Below, piece by piece: positions 36,413 through 44,008 of a stretch of DNA of 64,000 bases. This DNA comes from an uncultured Dehalococcoidia bacterium. Its GTDB lineage: Bacteria; Chloroflexota; Dehalococcoidia; Lucifugimonadales; UBA3495. Both the position numbers and the translations under genes were made by a program. Numbering within the stretch: the first letter of the stretch is position 1; each line of letters opens with the position of its first letter. The stretch is from the NCBI GenBank assembly GCA_951812535.1, contig CATOSK010000001.1:248001-312000 (forward strand), written 5' to 3'. The notes below the pieces were generated by a model, which had not been told where the DNA came from, made no database searches, and saw nothing but the letters and a program-made list of their open reading frames with translations.

Positions 36413-37621
36413 CTACGAGCACGAACCCAGGATATGCCCCATCCTGTCCCGCTTGGTCCTCAGGTAGGCCAGGTTCTCGTCGTTGGGCGGGACTTCTACC
36501 GCCACCCGGTCCACGATCTCCAGGCCCAGCCCGGTCATCCCCACCACTTTCTTCGGATTGTTTGTCAGCAGTTTGACCCGGGTAATCCCCAGGTCCCGCA
36601 GTATCGCAGCCCCCATGCCGTAGTGCCGCTGGTCTGACTCGAACCCCAGCCGCTCGTTGGCTTCAATCGTGTCCAGCCCGCCTTCCTGCAGCGAGTATGC
36701 CTTTATCTTGTTGTGCAGGCCGATACCCCGCCCTTCCTGCCGCATGTACAGCAAAGCCCCGGTGCCCTCCTTGGCCAGCATCCGCAGCGCCAGCTCGATC
36801 TGCTCTCCGCAGTCGCAGCGGAGGCTGCCGAAGACGTCGCCCGTCAGGCATTCGCTGTGGACCCGGGTCAGGACTGGCTGGTCTTTTTCCCACTCCCCGA
36901 TGGTCAGCGCAATGTGTTCTCCGGGATCGAACGGGCTCCGGTAGGCGATGATCTTGAACTCCCCGTACTTCGACGGGAGCCTGGCTTCCGCCACCCTCTC
37001 AATGGGATTGTCGTTGCGCCGACGGTGGGCGATGATCTGCGCGATGCTCAGGATCTTCAGGTTGTGCTCGGCCGCCATCGCTTCCAGGTCCGGCATCCGG
37101 GCCATCTCCCCGTCGTCCTTCATGATCTCGCACACGACACCGGCCGGATACATTCCGCCGATGTCGCACAGGTCAATGATCGCTTCCGTGTGTCCTTCTC
37201 GGGCTAGCACTCCCCCGGGATGATAGCGTAGCGGAAACAGGTGCCCGGGGCGGGAGAAGTCTTCGGGAGAAGCGTTGGGGTCGATTAAAGCCCGGACCGC
37301 GGCCGCCCGGTCGCGGGCCGATATTCCGGTGGTCGTTCCGGGCTTGTAGTCCACCGACATCGTGAACGCGGTGGGCTTTTCGTGGATCGCGTGGGAGCTT
37401 TCCGTCAGGGCTATGTCCAGCTCGTTCAGCCGATCTTCCATCATCGGCATGCACAGCAGTCCCCGCGCGTGGGTTACCATAAAGTTGACCGCCTGCGGCG
37501 TCACCTTTTCCGCAGGCATGACCAGGTCGCCTTCGTTTTCCCTTCGTTCATCGTCTACCAGGATGATGAACTTGCCGGCCTGCAAGTCCGCTATGGCTTC
37601 TTCCAGGCTGCACAAAGGCAT
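36413..37621 (-). CDS. ribBA: Bifunctional DHBP synthase / GTP cyclohydrolase II
   Basis: A 402-residue fusion that makes both precursors of riboflavin: 3,4-dihydroxy-2-butanone 4-phosphate from ribulose 5-phosphate (N-terminal RibB part, with DDERRENEGDLVMPA near residue 22 and RPGHLFPLRYHPGGVLAREGHTEA near residue 135) and the pyrimidine from GTP (C-terminal RibA part from about residue 205). The RibA zinc ligands are in HSECLTGDVFGSLRCDCG, followed by EGRGIGLHNKIKAY and HYGMGAAILRDLG. Last gene of the dcd-ribD-ribE-ribBA set. Confidence 0.95.
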   Translation of the reverse strand: MPLCSLEEAIADLQAGKFIILVDDERRENEGDLVMPAEKVTPQAVNFMVTHARGLLCMPMMEDRLNELDIALTESSHAIHEKPTAFTMSVDYKPGTTTGISARDRAAAVRALIDPNASPEDFSRPGHLFPLRYHPGGVLAREGHTEAIIDLCDIGGMYPAGVVCEIMKDDGEMARMPDLEAMAAEHNLKILSIAQIIAHRRRNDNPIERVAEARLPSKYGEFKIIAYRSPFDPGEHIALTIGEWEKDQPVLTRVHSECLTGDVFGSLRCDCGEQIELALRMLAKEGTGALLYMRQEGRGIGLHNKIKAYSLQEGGLDTIEANERLGFESDQRHYGMGAAILRDLGITRVKLLTNNPKKVVGMTGLGLEIVDRVAVEVPPNDENLAYLRTKRDRMGHILGSCS

Positions 37622-37730
37622 AAGACACCTTTTCCTTTAACCAATTCGCCCGGTTCCCTGTTGCAATTTAGGCGGTCTCGCCCCATGCCCGCGGCCTTCT
37701 CTCCTCTTTCCCCACCCCCACATCCGGCCA

Positions 37731-37753
37731 TTCCCGCGCAGGCGGGAATCCAG
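37731..37753. repeat. REP-like intergenic repeat, copy 2
   Basis: Core CCCGCGCAGGCGGG at 37733-37746, followed by AATCCAG. It sits in the 187-base gap between ribE and ribBA. Confidence 0.7.
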
Positions 37754-37808
37754 ACCCCGGTGAATCCTTCCAGTTGGAACCCTCAACCTTACTCCTGGTT
37801 TCCCTGCC

Positions 37809-38387
37809 TCACTCTCGGGTCAGCAAGCTTTCCACGTACTTGGCAACGATGTCAACTTCTAGGTTGACCCAGCTTCCCTCGGACTTCCCCTTCAGGTTGG
37901 TATGTTCCAGCGTGTATGGTATCACAGAGATGGTGAACCACGTAGCGCCCTTCTGTACCACCGTCAGGCTGATCCCGTCCACTGCGACGAATCCCTTTTC
38001 CACGATGTACGGCATCAGTTGCCCCGGCGCATCGACCCGGAAGATGTGACAGTCTCCGTCCGGCTCGATGGACGCTACCTGTCCGCCACCGTCCACGTGC
38101 CCTTGGACGATATGTCCCCCCAATCGGTCCGACACCGCCAGCGGCCGCTCCAGGTTCACCGGGTCCCCGGCCGTCACATCCCCCAGGGAGGTGCGCCGTA
38201 TGGTCTCCGGGGCTAGGTCTACGGAAAATCCCCCGGCTTCCAGTGTTACTACCGTGAGGCAGGTGCCGTTGACGGCTATGCTGTCCCCCAGCTTGGCGTC
38301 CTCCACCACCTTCGGCCCGGTGATGCTCAGGCGGTGATCGTCCAGGCCTCCCACTATGCCCACTTCTTCCACTATTCCGGTGAACAT
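37809..38387 (-). CDS. ribE: Riboflavin synthase alpha chain
   Basis: A 192-residue two-lobed riboflavin synthase that dismutates 6,7-dimethyl-8-ribityllumazine. It starts MFTGIVEEVGIV and each lobe carries the repeated signature: NGTCLTVV, FSVDLAPETIRRTSLG in lobe one and VDGISLTVV, FTISVIPYTLEHTNL in lobe two. One base separates it from ribD. Lumazine synthase (ribH) is not in the window. Confidence 0.94.
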   Translation of the reverse strand: MFTGIVEEVGIVGGLDDHRLSITGPKVVEDAKLGDSIAVNGTCLTVVTLEAGGFSVDLAPETIRRTSLGDVTAGDPVNLERPLAVSDRLGGHIVQGHVDGGGQVASIEPDGDCHIFRVDAPGQLMPYIVEKGFVAVDGISLTVVQKGATWFTISVIPYTLEHTNLKGKSEGSWVNLEVDIVAKYVESLLTRE

Positions 38388-38388
38388 C

Positions 38389-39525
38389 TCAGCCCCTCCG
38401 CTGCGGGTATCCGCTGATTAGCCAGTCACCGCCCACCGGCTCCATGACTGTCCGTTCCAGCCGCCAGGCCCGCGCCATGGTCTCCGCTCCCCAGCCCTCC
38501 ACCGGCGAGGCTGCTTCACCGCCCCCGATGATTACCGGGGCCACGAAGGCCCGCACCTCGTCAACAAACCCGGCGTCGAACAGCGACCCCAGGACGGTGC
38601 CGCCCCCTTCCACCAGCAGGTTTACGACCCCTCTGCGTCCCAGTTCGGACAGCGCCAGCCCTGCGTCCACTCGCCAGTCATCCCCCAGCCCTGCCGGGAT
38701 AACCTCTGCCCCCGCCTCCGACAACCCCTTGGTCAACCTCACCGGCGCTTCTTCTCCGACGAACACCAGCGTCCGCCCCGGCTCCCGGAGCATTCGGGAT
38801 TCCGGCGGCATCCGGCACCGCGTGTCCAGCACAACCCTCAGCGGCTGCACCTCCAGCGGTTGCCCATCCCGGTCTCGAGCCGTCAGTTGTGGATCATCGG
38901 CCAGCACCGTATTGCTCCCCACCATCACCGCGTCCGACACTCGCCGCAGTTCCTGTACCATTCCCCGCGCTTCCCTGCCCGTGACCCACTTCGAGTCCCC
39001 GGTGCGGGTGGCGATCTTCCCGTCCAGGCTCATCGCAAACTTCGCTACCACGTAGGGCAGGCCCGTAAGAATGTGCTTGGCAAAGCCCCGGTACAGCTCC
39101 CGTGCGGCCTCCGATTCCTCCTTGGTCACGCCAATCCCCGCCTGCTCCAGCTCCGCTATCCCCTGCCCGCAGACCTTGGGGTTGGGATCAACCACCGCGA
39201 CGCAGACCTCCCGGACCCCGGAGGATATGATCGCCCGCGTGCAGGGGGGCGTCCGCCCGAAGTGGCAGCAGGGCTCCAGCGTCGTATAGAGCGTTGCCCC
39301 GCTGGCCCGTTCCCCCGCTTCCTCAAGGGCCACTATCTCGGCGTGACTGGACCCTGCCGGTTGGGTGTGCCCTTCGCCCACGACCTCGCCGTCCCGCACC
39401 ACCACCGCGCCCACCGGCGGATTGGGGCTGGTGCGCCCCCGGGCTTCCCTCGCCAGGGCAATCGCCCTGTCCATCGGCGTCTGGCCCGGCGTCTGGACCG
39501 GGCTCTGTCCATTGGAGTTTCCCAT
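38389..39525 (-). CDS. ribD: Bifunctional pyrimidine deaminase/reductase RibD
   Basis: A 378-residue enzyme: an N-terminal deaminase (zinc site HAEIVAL and TLEPCCHFGRTPPC near residue 75) and a C-terminal reductase from about residue 160 (VVAKFAMSLDGKIATRTGDSKW, then DAVMVGSNTVLADDP and LLVEGGGTVLGSLFDAG). The ATG at 39525 overlaps the dcd stop by one base, which fixes the start; the longer open frame upstream runs through dcd and is spurious. Confidence 0.94.
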   Translation of the reverse strand: MGNSNGQSPVQTPGQTPMDRAIALAREARGRTSPNPPVGAVVVRDGEVVGEGHTQPAGSSHAEIVALEEAGERASGATLYTTLEPCCHFGRTPPCTRAIISSGVREVCVAVVDPNPKVCGQGIAELEQAGIGVTKEESEAARELYRGFAKHILTGLPYVVAKFAMSLDGKIATRTGDSKWVTGREARGMVQELRRVSDAVMVGSNTVLADDPQLTARDRDGQPLEVQPLRVVLDTRCRMPPESRMLREPGRTLVFVGEEAPVRLTKGLSEAGAEVIPAGLGDDWRVDAGLALSELGRRGVVNLLVEGGGTVLGSLFDAGFVDEVRAFVAPVIIGGGEAASPVEGWGAETMARAWRLERTVMEPVGGDWLISGYPQRRG

Positions 39526-40109
39526 CACGGCTCCTGGGAGTCCCGGTGCTGGAATTCCAGATGGATCCTGCTGGCGGTGGGGCCGGTCTGCCCTTGGTAC
39601 TTGCTGTTCAGCGACTCCGACCCGTACAGCCGGTCTGCTGGCGTCGTCAGGCGCAGGAATGAAATCTGCCCGATCTTCATCCCGTAGTACAGCGTAATGG
39701 GCAGCCTCGACAGGTTGCTCAGTTCCAGCGTCAGGTGCCCCTTCCACCCCGGGTCGACGAACCCCGCCGTGGAGTGGATGACCAGGCCGATCCGGCCCAG
39801 CGAGCTCTTTCCCTCCAGCCGCGCCACCAGGTCGTCGGGAAGCTCGATGTTCTCCATCGTGCTCCCCAGCACAAACTCGCCGGGATGCAGGATGAACGGC
39901 TCCTCCGCACCCACCTTCACCCTTTCCGTCAGGGATTCCAGGCTGTCCTTGACGTCAATGTAGGGACGCCGGGAGTTGGTGAACACCATCACCTCCCGGT
40001 CCAGGTGCAGGTCTACGCTGGCCGGCTGGATATCTTCCTCGTCTAGCGGATCAATAACAATCCGTTCCCGGGCCAACTCCTCCCGGATTGACCGGTCGCT
40101 TAGGACCAT
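39525..40109 (-). CDS. dcd: dCTP deaminase
   Basis: A 194-residue dCTP deaminase-family enzyme that converts dCTP to dUTP for thymidylate synthesis. Motifs QPASVDLHLDRE near residue 28, EGKSSLGRIGLVIHSTAGFVDPGWKG near residue 100 and GMKIGQISFLRL near residue 140 are diagnostic. It is the first gene of the riboflavin operon and is coupled to ribD. Confidence 0.93.
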   Translation of the reverse strand: MVLSDRSIREELARERIVIDPLDEEDIQPASVDLHLDREVMVFTNSRRPYIDVKDSLESLTERVKVGAEEPFILHPGEFVLGSTMENIELPDDLVARLEGKSSLGRIGLVIHSTAGFVDPGWKGHLTLELSNLSRLPITLYYGMKIGQISFLRLTTPADRLYGSESLNSKYQGQTGPTASRIHLEFQHRDSQEP

Positions 40110-40172
40110 GCCCAGTCACTCACTTTCCTGGCCTCCCCTGGAGGCGGTAGTCTTCCCTGGAATCGTCTCGGA

Positions 40173-40201
40173 ATTTTATCCGTGCCTATCCGCACCCGCA
40201 A
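40173..40201 (-). promoter_or_regulatory. Promoter of the dcd-rib operon
   Basis: On the minus strand TTGCGG (40201-40196) and TAAAAT (40178-40173) are spaced by exactly 17 bases. Transcription would start near 40166 with a leader of about 57 bases. No FMN riboswitch is recognisable. Confidence 0.6.
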
Positions 40202-40349
40202 CCAGATGAGCAGTGTCCGCAGCGCAACCAATTCCCAACCTGACAGCCCGCCGCCCGACCCCGTCCTTCCCGCGCTGAGCCTTCCCTCGCCTATGAACCC
40301 ATCAGCCATCCCCCCAACCCCGTCTCATAACCTAGCATCTCTCCCGGCA

Positions 40350-40370
40350 CCCCCGCGCAGGCGGGAATCC
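40350..40370. repeat. REP-like intergenic repeat, copy 3
   Basis: Core CCCGCGCAGGCGGG at 40352-40365 followed by AATCC, the same unit as at 30867 and 37733. Confidence 0.7.
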
Positions 40371-40430
40371 CCACCCCGGTTAACTTGCCTCGCCGGAACG
40401 GCAACCAAAGCAAACCCCCTTCCCGTCACC

Positions 40431-40446
40431 CCCCCGCAGGCGGGGG
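40431..40446. repeat. REP-like intergenic repeat, copy 4 (variant)
   Basis: A variant core CCCCCGCAGGCGGGGG, with one more pair in the stem, 66 bases after copy 3. The flanking AATCC is replaced by CCCAG. Confidence 0.6.
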
Positions 40447-40708
40447 CCCAGCCCCCCTTAATCCTTCCCTGCAACCCCGCCACCGTTGAGCTGCCCCTCC
40501 TGAAACCGGACCCCCTACGCTCAAACCACCCAGTCCGACGCACCCGAAAACACCACCATGCAGATGCCGCAACTCGCACCCTATCCCTGTCGGTCGCAAC
40601 CGTTGCCATAGGCTAACAATAACCCCGTCGATCCGTCCGGTTCCCACCGGCTCCCCTCCCGCCGTTTGACCTTCAGGAATCCAGCGGCGATTCCCCCAAA
40701 GGACGCGG

Positions 40709-41677
40709 CTACTGAGATTTCCCATCCTCTATCTCGAACACCGCCAGGATCGTCACCGTTATCTCCACGTCCCCGGCCAGGACCGGAGTTCCGGCGGCGG
40801 CCGCGGCGGCCCCGGCAAGACCGAATTCCGCGGCCGCCCTGGGATAGGGGATGCCGCCGAAGTCCGATTCGTTCACCGAGACCACCCGGCCCAGTGTCAC
40901 GCCCAGCCCCTCCGCCAGTTGTCCCGCCTTGTCCGTTGCGTTCTCGACCGCTGCCCCTCGCGCCTCTTCTTCCAGCGGACTGGTGTCTTCCACCGAAAAA
41001 TCGATGCCTCGCAGGCGGGTCGAGTCTCCCGCCGCCGCCGCCGCACCGTCGATTGCGGCCCCGACCAGCTCCAGGTCCCGGATCTTCACCACCAGGCGGT
41101 TGCTGACCTCGTACCCCGTCACCGTCTGGGTCTCGTAGTTCATACGGGGGTTGATCCTGATCGATCTCGTCCCGATGTCGTCCTCCGCAACTCCCGCATC
41201 CGTGAGGGCCTCGATCAACCCGATTGTTGCTTCCGCAGACTGCGCCCGCGCCTCCTGCACCGTCTCTCCGATGCTCTCAACGCCCAGTTCCAGGATCGCC
41301 ACGTCAGGAGACGCCGTAGCCTTTCCCTGGCCTGTCACCGAAATTGTCCTCCGCTCGCTGGTGTCCTCGAAGACGCCTGCCAGTTCTCGGGGTTCGGGCG
41401 CCGGGGCCGGAGGTGCCGTCTCTGCCCCCATTGGGCCCGTGCCGGTTGTTGCTTCATCGGGCGTAGCCGCCGCCGGAGCAACCGGCGGCGGAGCAATCGC
41501 GGTCACCTGGGAAGTGTCCGGTTTCGAAGCAGCCTCGGCTTTCTCCGCCATTGTTTCAGACGCCACCGCTCCGGTCGCTGCAACGGAGGCGGTCGTGGAG
41601 GGAGGGTCGGCCTGGCACCCTGAGACCAGCAGCGCCATCAGGCCCAGGACCAGCATTACCGGGATCGCGTATTTCAT
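40709..41677 (-). CDS. SIMPL-domain (DUF541) lipoprotein
   Basis: A 322-residue secreted lipoprotein: signal peptide with lipobox LVSGC (Cys21), an Ala/Pro-rich linker to about residue 100, then a SIMPL/DUF541 domain. The domain block RTISVTGQGKATASPDVAILELGVE is followed by SIRINPRMNYE and ATDKAGQLAEGLGVTLGRVV. Bacterial relatives (such as BP26) form oligomeric channels or relieve oxidative stress; the role here is unknown. The start at 41677 has GAGGAGG five bases upstream; the frame upstream is not part of the protein. Confidence 0.85.
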   Translation of the reverse strand: MKYAIPVMLVLGLMALLVSGCQADPPSTTASVAATGAVASETMAEKAEAASKPDTSQVTAIAPPPVAPAAATPDEATTGTGPMGAETAPPAPAPEPRELAGVFEDTSERRTISVTGQGKATASPDVAILELGVESIGETVQEARAQSAEATIGLIEALTDAGVAEDDIGTRSIRINPRMNYETQTVTGYEVSNRLVVKIRDLELVGAAIDGAAAAAGDSTRLRGIDFSVEDTSPLEEEARGAAVENATDKAGQLAEGLGVTLGRVVSVNESDFGGIPYPRAAAEFGLAGAAAAAAGTPVLAGDVEITVTILAVFEIEDGKSQ

Positions 41678-41855
41678 TGGAACCTCCTCGTTAGGAACAA
41701 TGGCCGCTTGGTCGTAGCCGGGTTGCATTGCCGTAGCCGGGTTGCATCACTGAATACGAAATCAGTTAGGGAGACGGAGAGAAACCGCGGTCGGCCCTTC
41801 CCGAACCGTGGGAGGATAGAATAGCCCCGCCGGAAATAAAGCTGGGCATTGCCCC

Positions 41856-43097
41856 TCACCCGTGGTAGTTAACCCGCCCGTCCAGCAGTGCCCGGGCCAT
41901 CACGAACTTGTGAATCTCCGACGTTCCCCCGCCGATGCGGGCGTGGCGCAGCATGTGGTACCAGTGCGGAATCGGCAAATCCACCGTCTCCCCGATCCCC
42001 CCGAACACCTGCATGATCTTGTCGATGCTCCGCCAGCCCCACTCGCCAGCGCAATACTTGACCATGCTGGCCTCCACCCTCACATCCTCCCCCGCGTCCG
42101 CCTTCTCAGCCGTCTCCCGCGTCAGTGCCCGCAGCGCCATGATGTCCGTATAAACGTCCGTCAGCATCCATTGGATTGCCTGCCGGTCGGCAATGGGCCT
42201 TCCGTAGGTAACCCTCTGCTTGGCCCAGTCGATAGCCATGTCCAGGGCCCGGCTGAGAATGCCCAGTGCCATCGAGCCCCGCAGGAGACGGTCGTGGTGG
42301 ACTAGCCATTGCTGCCCCAGCGTAAACCCGTAGCCGACCTCCCCCAGCACCTGCGTCTGGGGGACCCGGACGTTGTCTAGGTGGACCATGTTCTGCTGCG
42401 CTTTGGTCGGCATGGTCCACACGTAAATCGGCTCAAACGTCATCCCCGGTGTCGGGTTGTCAATGACAAACATGGTGATGCCGCCGCGCTGTCTCTTCTC
42501 CGCATCCGTCACCGCCTGGACCAGCAGATAGTCGGCGCTGGCGGCCCCGGAAATGAACATCTTTGTCCCGTTGATCACCCAGTCGTCGCCGTCCTTGACC
42601 GCCCGGGTCTGCATCATCCCGCCGGGGTCGGAGCCCGCCTGCGGCTCCGTCTGCCCGAAGGCGTAGTAGAGATCCCCGTTGATCGCCGGATAGAGATACT
42701 TTTCCTCCTGCTCCGGAGTGCAGGCCCCAATCATGAACATGGGAACCGGCGATGTGGGAAGGTGCAGGATGCTCTTCTGTATTTCCTCTTCGAGAACAAC
42801 GTGGCCCAGGGCGCCCATTCCGCCGCCGCCGTACTCCTCGGGCACAAAGGAGGTGTAGATGCCGGTTTCTTTAGAAACCTGGTGCAGCCTCGCCCATTGT
42901 TCCGGTGGAAGGGTGCCCAGTATTCCGGGGACTGCTTCCAGAATCCCTCTGGGAGCCCCTTCGTTTGGTTCGCCGTCTTTGGGGGGATGAGTTAGGAATT
43001 CCGTTTCCAGCGGAACGCACTCCTCCCGGACTATCTGGCGGATCGCGTTTTTCAGTGCTTCAAGTTCGGGAGGGAGGCCGGGTTGCGTCGAAACCAT
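41856..43097 (-). CDS. Acyl-CoA dehydrogenase
   Basis: A 413-residue flavoenzyme for alpha,beta-dehydrogenation of an acyl-CoA. FAD and substrate blocks are YYAFGQTEPQAGSDPGG near residue 142, DDWVINGTKMFISGAASAD near residue 170 and RVTYGRPIADRQAIQWML near residue 300. At the usual catalytic-base position the sequence is IGGGTSEIHKF, with Gly where medium-chain enzymes have Glu, as in isovaleryl-CoA-type and some FadE-like enzymes whose base lies elsewhere. Chain length specificity is not readable. It lies downstream of a small membrane-protein gene and its terminator. Confidence 0.88.
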   Translation of the reverse strand: MVSTQPGLPPELEALKNAIRQIVREECVPLETEFLTHPPKDGEPNEGAPRGILEAVPGILGTLPPEQWARLHQVSKETGIYTSFVPEEYGGGGMGALGHVVLEEEIQKSILHLPTSPVPMFMIGACTPEQEEKYLYPAINGDLYYAFGQTEPQAGSDPGGMMQTRAVKDGDDWVINGTKMFISGAASADYLLVQAVTDAEKRQRGGITMFVIDNPTPGMTFEPIYVWTMPTKAQQNMVHLDNVRVPQTQVLGEVGYGFTLGQQWLVHHDRLLRGSMALGILSRALDMAIDWAKQRVTYGRPIADRQAIQWMLTDVYTDIMALRALTRETAEKADAGEDVRVEASMVKYCAGEWGWRSIDKIMQVFGGIGETVDLPIPHWYHMLRHARIGGGTSEIHKFVMARALLDGRVNYHG

Positions 43098-43130
43098 AAC
43101 TTAGACCATGTGCTGTATTGAATTGGGGCA

Positions 43131-43158
43131 AAATTACGCCGGCTCCGAAGTGCCGGCG
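43131..43158 (-). terminator. Terminator of the small membrane-protein gene
   Basis: A seven-pair stem CGCCGGC/GCCGGCG with an eight-base loop, then TAATTTT on the minus strand. It lies about 50 bases after the stop at 43207 and 34 bases before the acyl-CoA dehydrogenase start. Confidence 0.7.
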
Positions 43159-43206
43159 AAGTTCTGATGGAAATGGTGCTTGCTCCACGGCAAGCTAGTG
43201 GAACGG

Positions 43207-43440
43207 TCAAACATATTTTAGGCTGGCCATGGCTGCACCATCGTTGTCGGTCTCTTGCGACAAATCTCCGGACGCCGCGGCAAACTGGTCTCTCAACAGC
43301 ATCGGTTGGCTCTGGGCTTCGGTCGCGGCTTGGATATCTTTAACCTGCTCTAGGACTGCGCCGACAAAGGCAAAGGTCAGGAGAGCAAGGACGGCAAAGC
43401 CGACGATTTTCGCCTTTAGGGAAACGCCCGGCATTATCAT
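43207..43440 (-). CDS. Small single-span membrane protein
   Basis: A 77-residue protein with one transmembrane helix (about residues 10-30, VGFAVLALLTFAFVGAVL) preceded by Lys residues and followed by a short polar domain (QVKDIQAATEAQSQPMLLRDQF) that looks like the start of a sensory four-helix domain as found in chemoreceptors. The ATG at 43440 has an excellent AAGGAGGT, which is why I accept this short gene. Own terminator downstream. No relative recognised; it may be a stand-alone sensor stub or a truncated receptor. Confidence 0.65.
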   Translation of the reverse strand: MIMPGVSLKAKIVGFAVLALLTFAFVGAVLEQVKDIQAATEAQSQPMLLRDQFAAASGDLSQETDNDGAAMASLKYV

Positions 43441-43704
43441 GCCCAAACCTCCTTTCCCAAGGTCGCAATTTGGTGCACCTAATTTTAATCGCTACCCGCC
43501 GGGAATTCCAGCTTGCACTGTCCCCGCGACCGTTTTCCCATAGCAAGTCCTGTTTTTGCTGACGCCCGGCCTCTTCCCGACCCCGCTCCTGACCCCTTAA
43601 CATAAACCTATGTCTTGCCCCGTTCGGAGCCACGGTCCGTTCCCGGTTCGGGCGCGTCGTCTTCCCTGCCTTCCGCTTTTTCAACTGCGCCTCCGGAACC
43701 GGGA

Positions 43705-43762
43705 TGTCCCCAAAATGTCTCAACGTGTCTCAAAATGTCTCATCTCGCCCCATAATGTCTCA
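43705..43762 (+). repeat. Helically phased TGTCTCA repeat array
   Basis: TGTCTCA starts at 43716, 43726, 43736 and 43756, with degenerate units at 43705 (TGTCCCC) and 43746 (CGCCCCA). Spacings are 11, 10, 10, 10 and 10 bases, one turn of DNA, so a protein could bind all sites on one face. It lies about 300 bases upstream of selA and 265 bases upstream of the divergent small membrane-protein gene. Confidence 0.6.
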
Positions 43763-43958
43763 ATGTACACCCCAATCTGGCCACAATTGGCCCTCCAAAT
43801 GTCCCCCAGAACGGGGTCAAGAGGCCGTCTCCAAGCACGAAAACCCGAAAATGTCCCATTTCTTGTTTTTTTCGAAGTTTCCCTGTCTCTAACCCCACGC
43901 TTCCTTGTCGGATAGCCCATGTCGTGCCTCGTTGCCGGTCGGTCAGAATGCCGGATCA

Positions 43959-43967
43959 TGGTACAAT
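43959..43967 (+). promoter_or_regulatory. Extended -10 promoter of selA
   Basis: TGG followed by TACAAT at 43962-43967. No good -35 is present at 16-18 bases. Transcription would start near 43974, so the ATG at 44009 is favoured over the earlier in-frame starts at 43919 and 43958, which fall before or on the promoter. Confidence 0.5.
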
Positions 43968-44008
43968 CGCTGCGTAATTCGGCCTCTCGCCCTTCTTCGG
44001 GAAACAGT

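Larger units (their letters stand above)
40202..40708. other. Non-coding stretch with two REP-like repeats
   Basis: About 600 bases separate dcd and the SIMPL gene, both on the minus strand. The part upstream of the dcd promoter is C-rich and carries two REP-like units (see entries at 40350 and 40431) and a 16-base segment (40547-40562) identical to one at 61358-61373. No convincing protein gene or structured RNA is seen. Confidence 0.6.
43441..44008. other. Non-coding gap with a phased repeat array
   Basis: 568 bases between the small membrane-protein gene and selA, which are divergent. It holds the TGTCTCA array (43705-43762, separate entry) and an extended -10 for selA. Nothing else is recognised. 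Confidence 0.6.

Noticed and set aside
38389..39747. Longer RibD with 74 extra N-terminal residues
   Set aside because: The extra part lies inside dcd in another frame; the ATG at 39525 matches the RibD start and overlaps the dcd stop.
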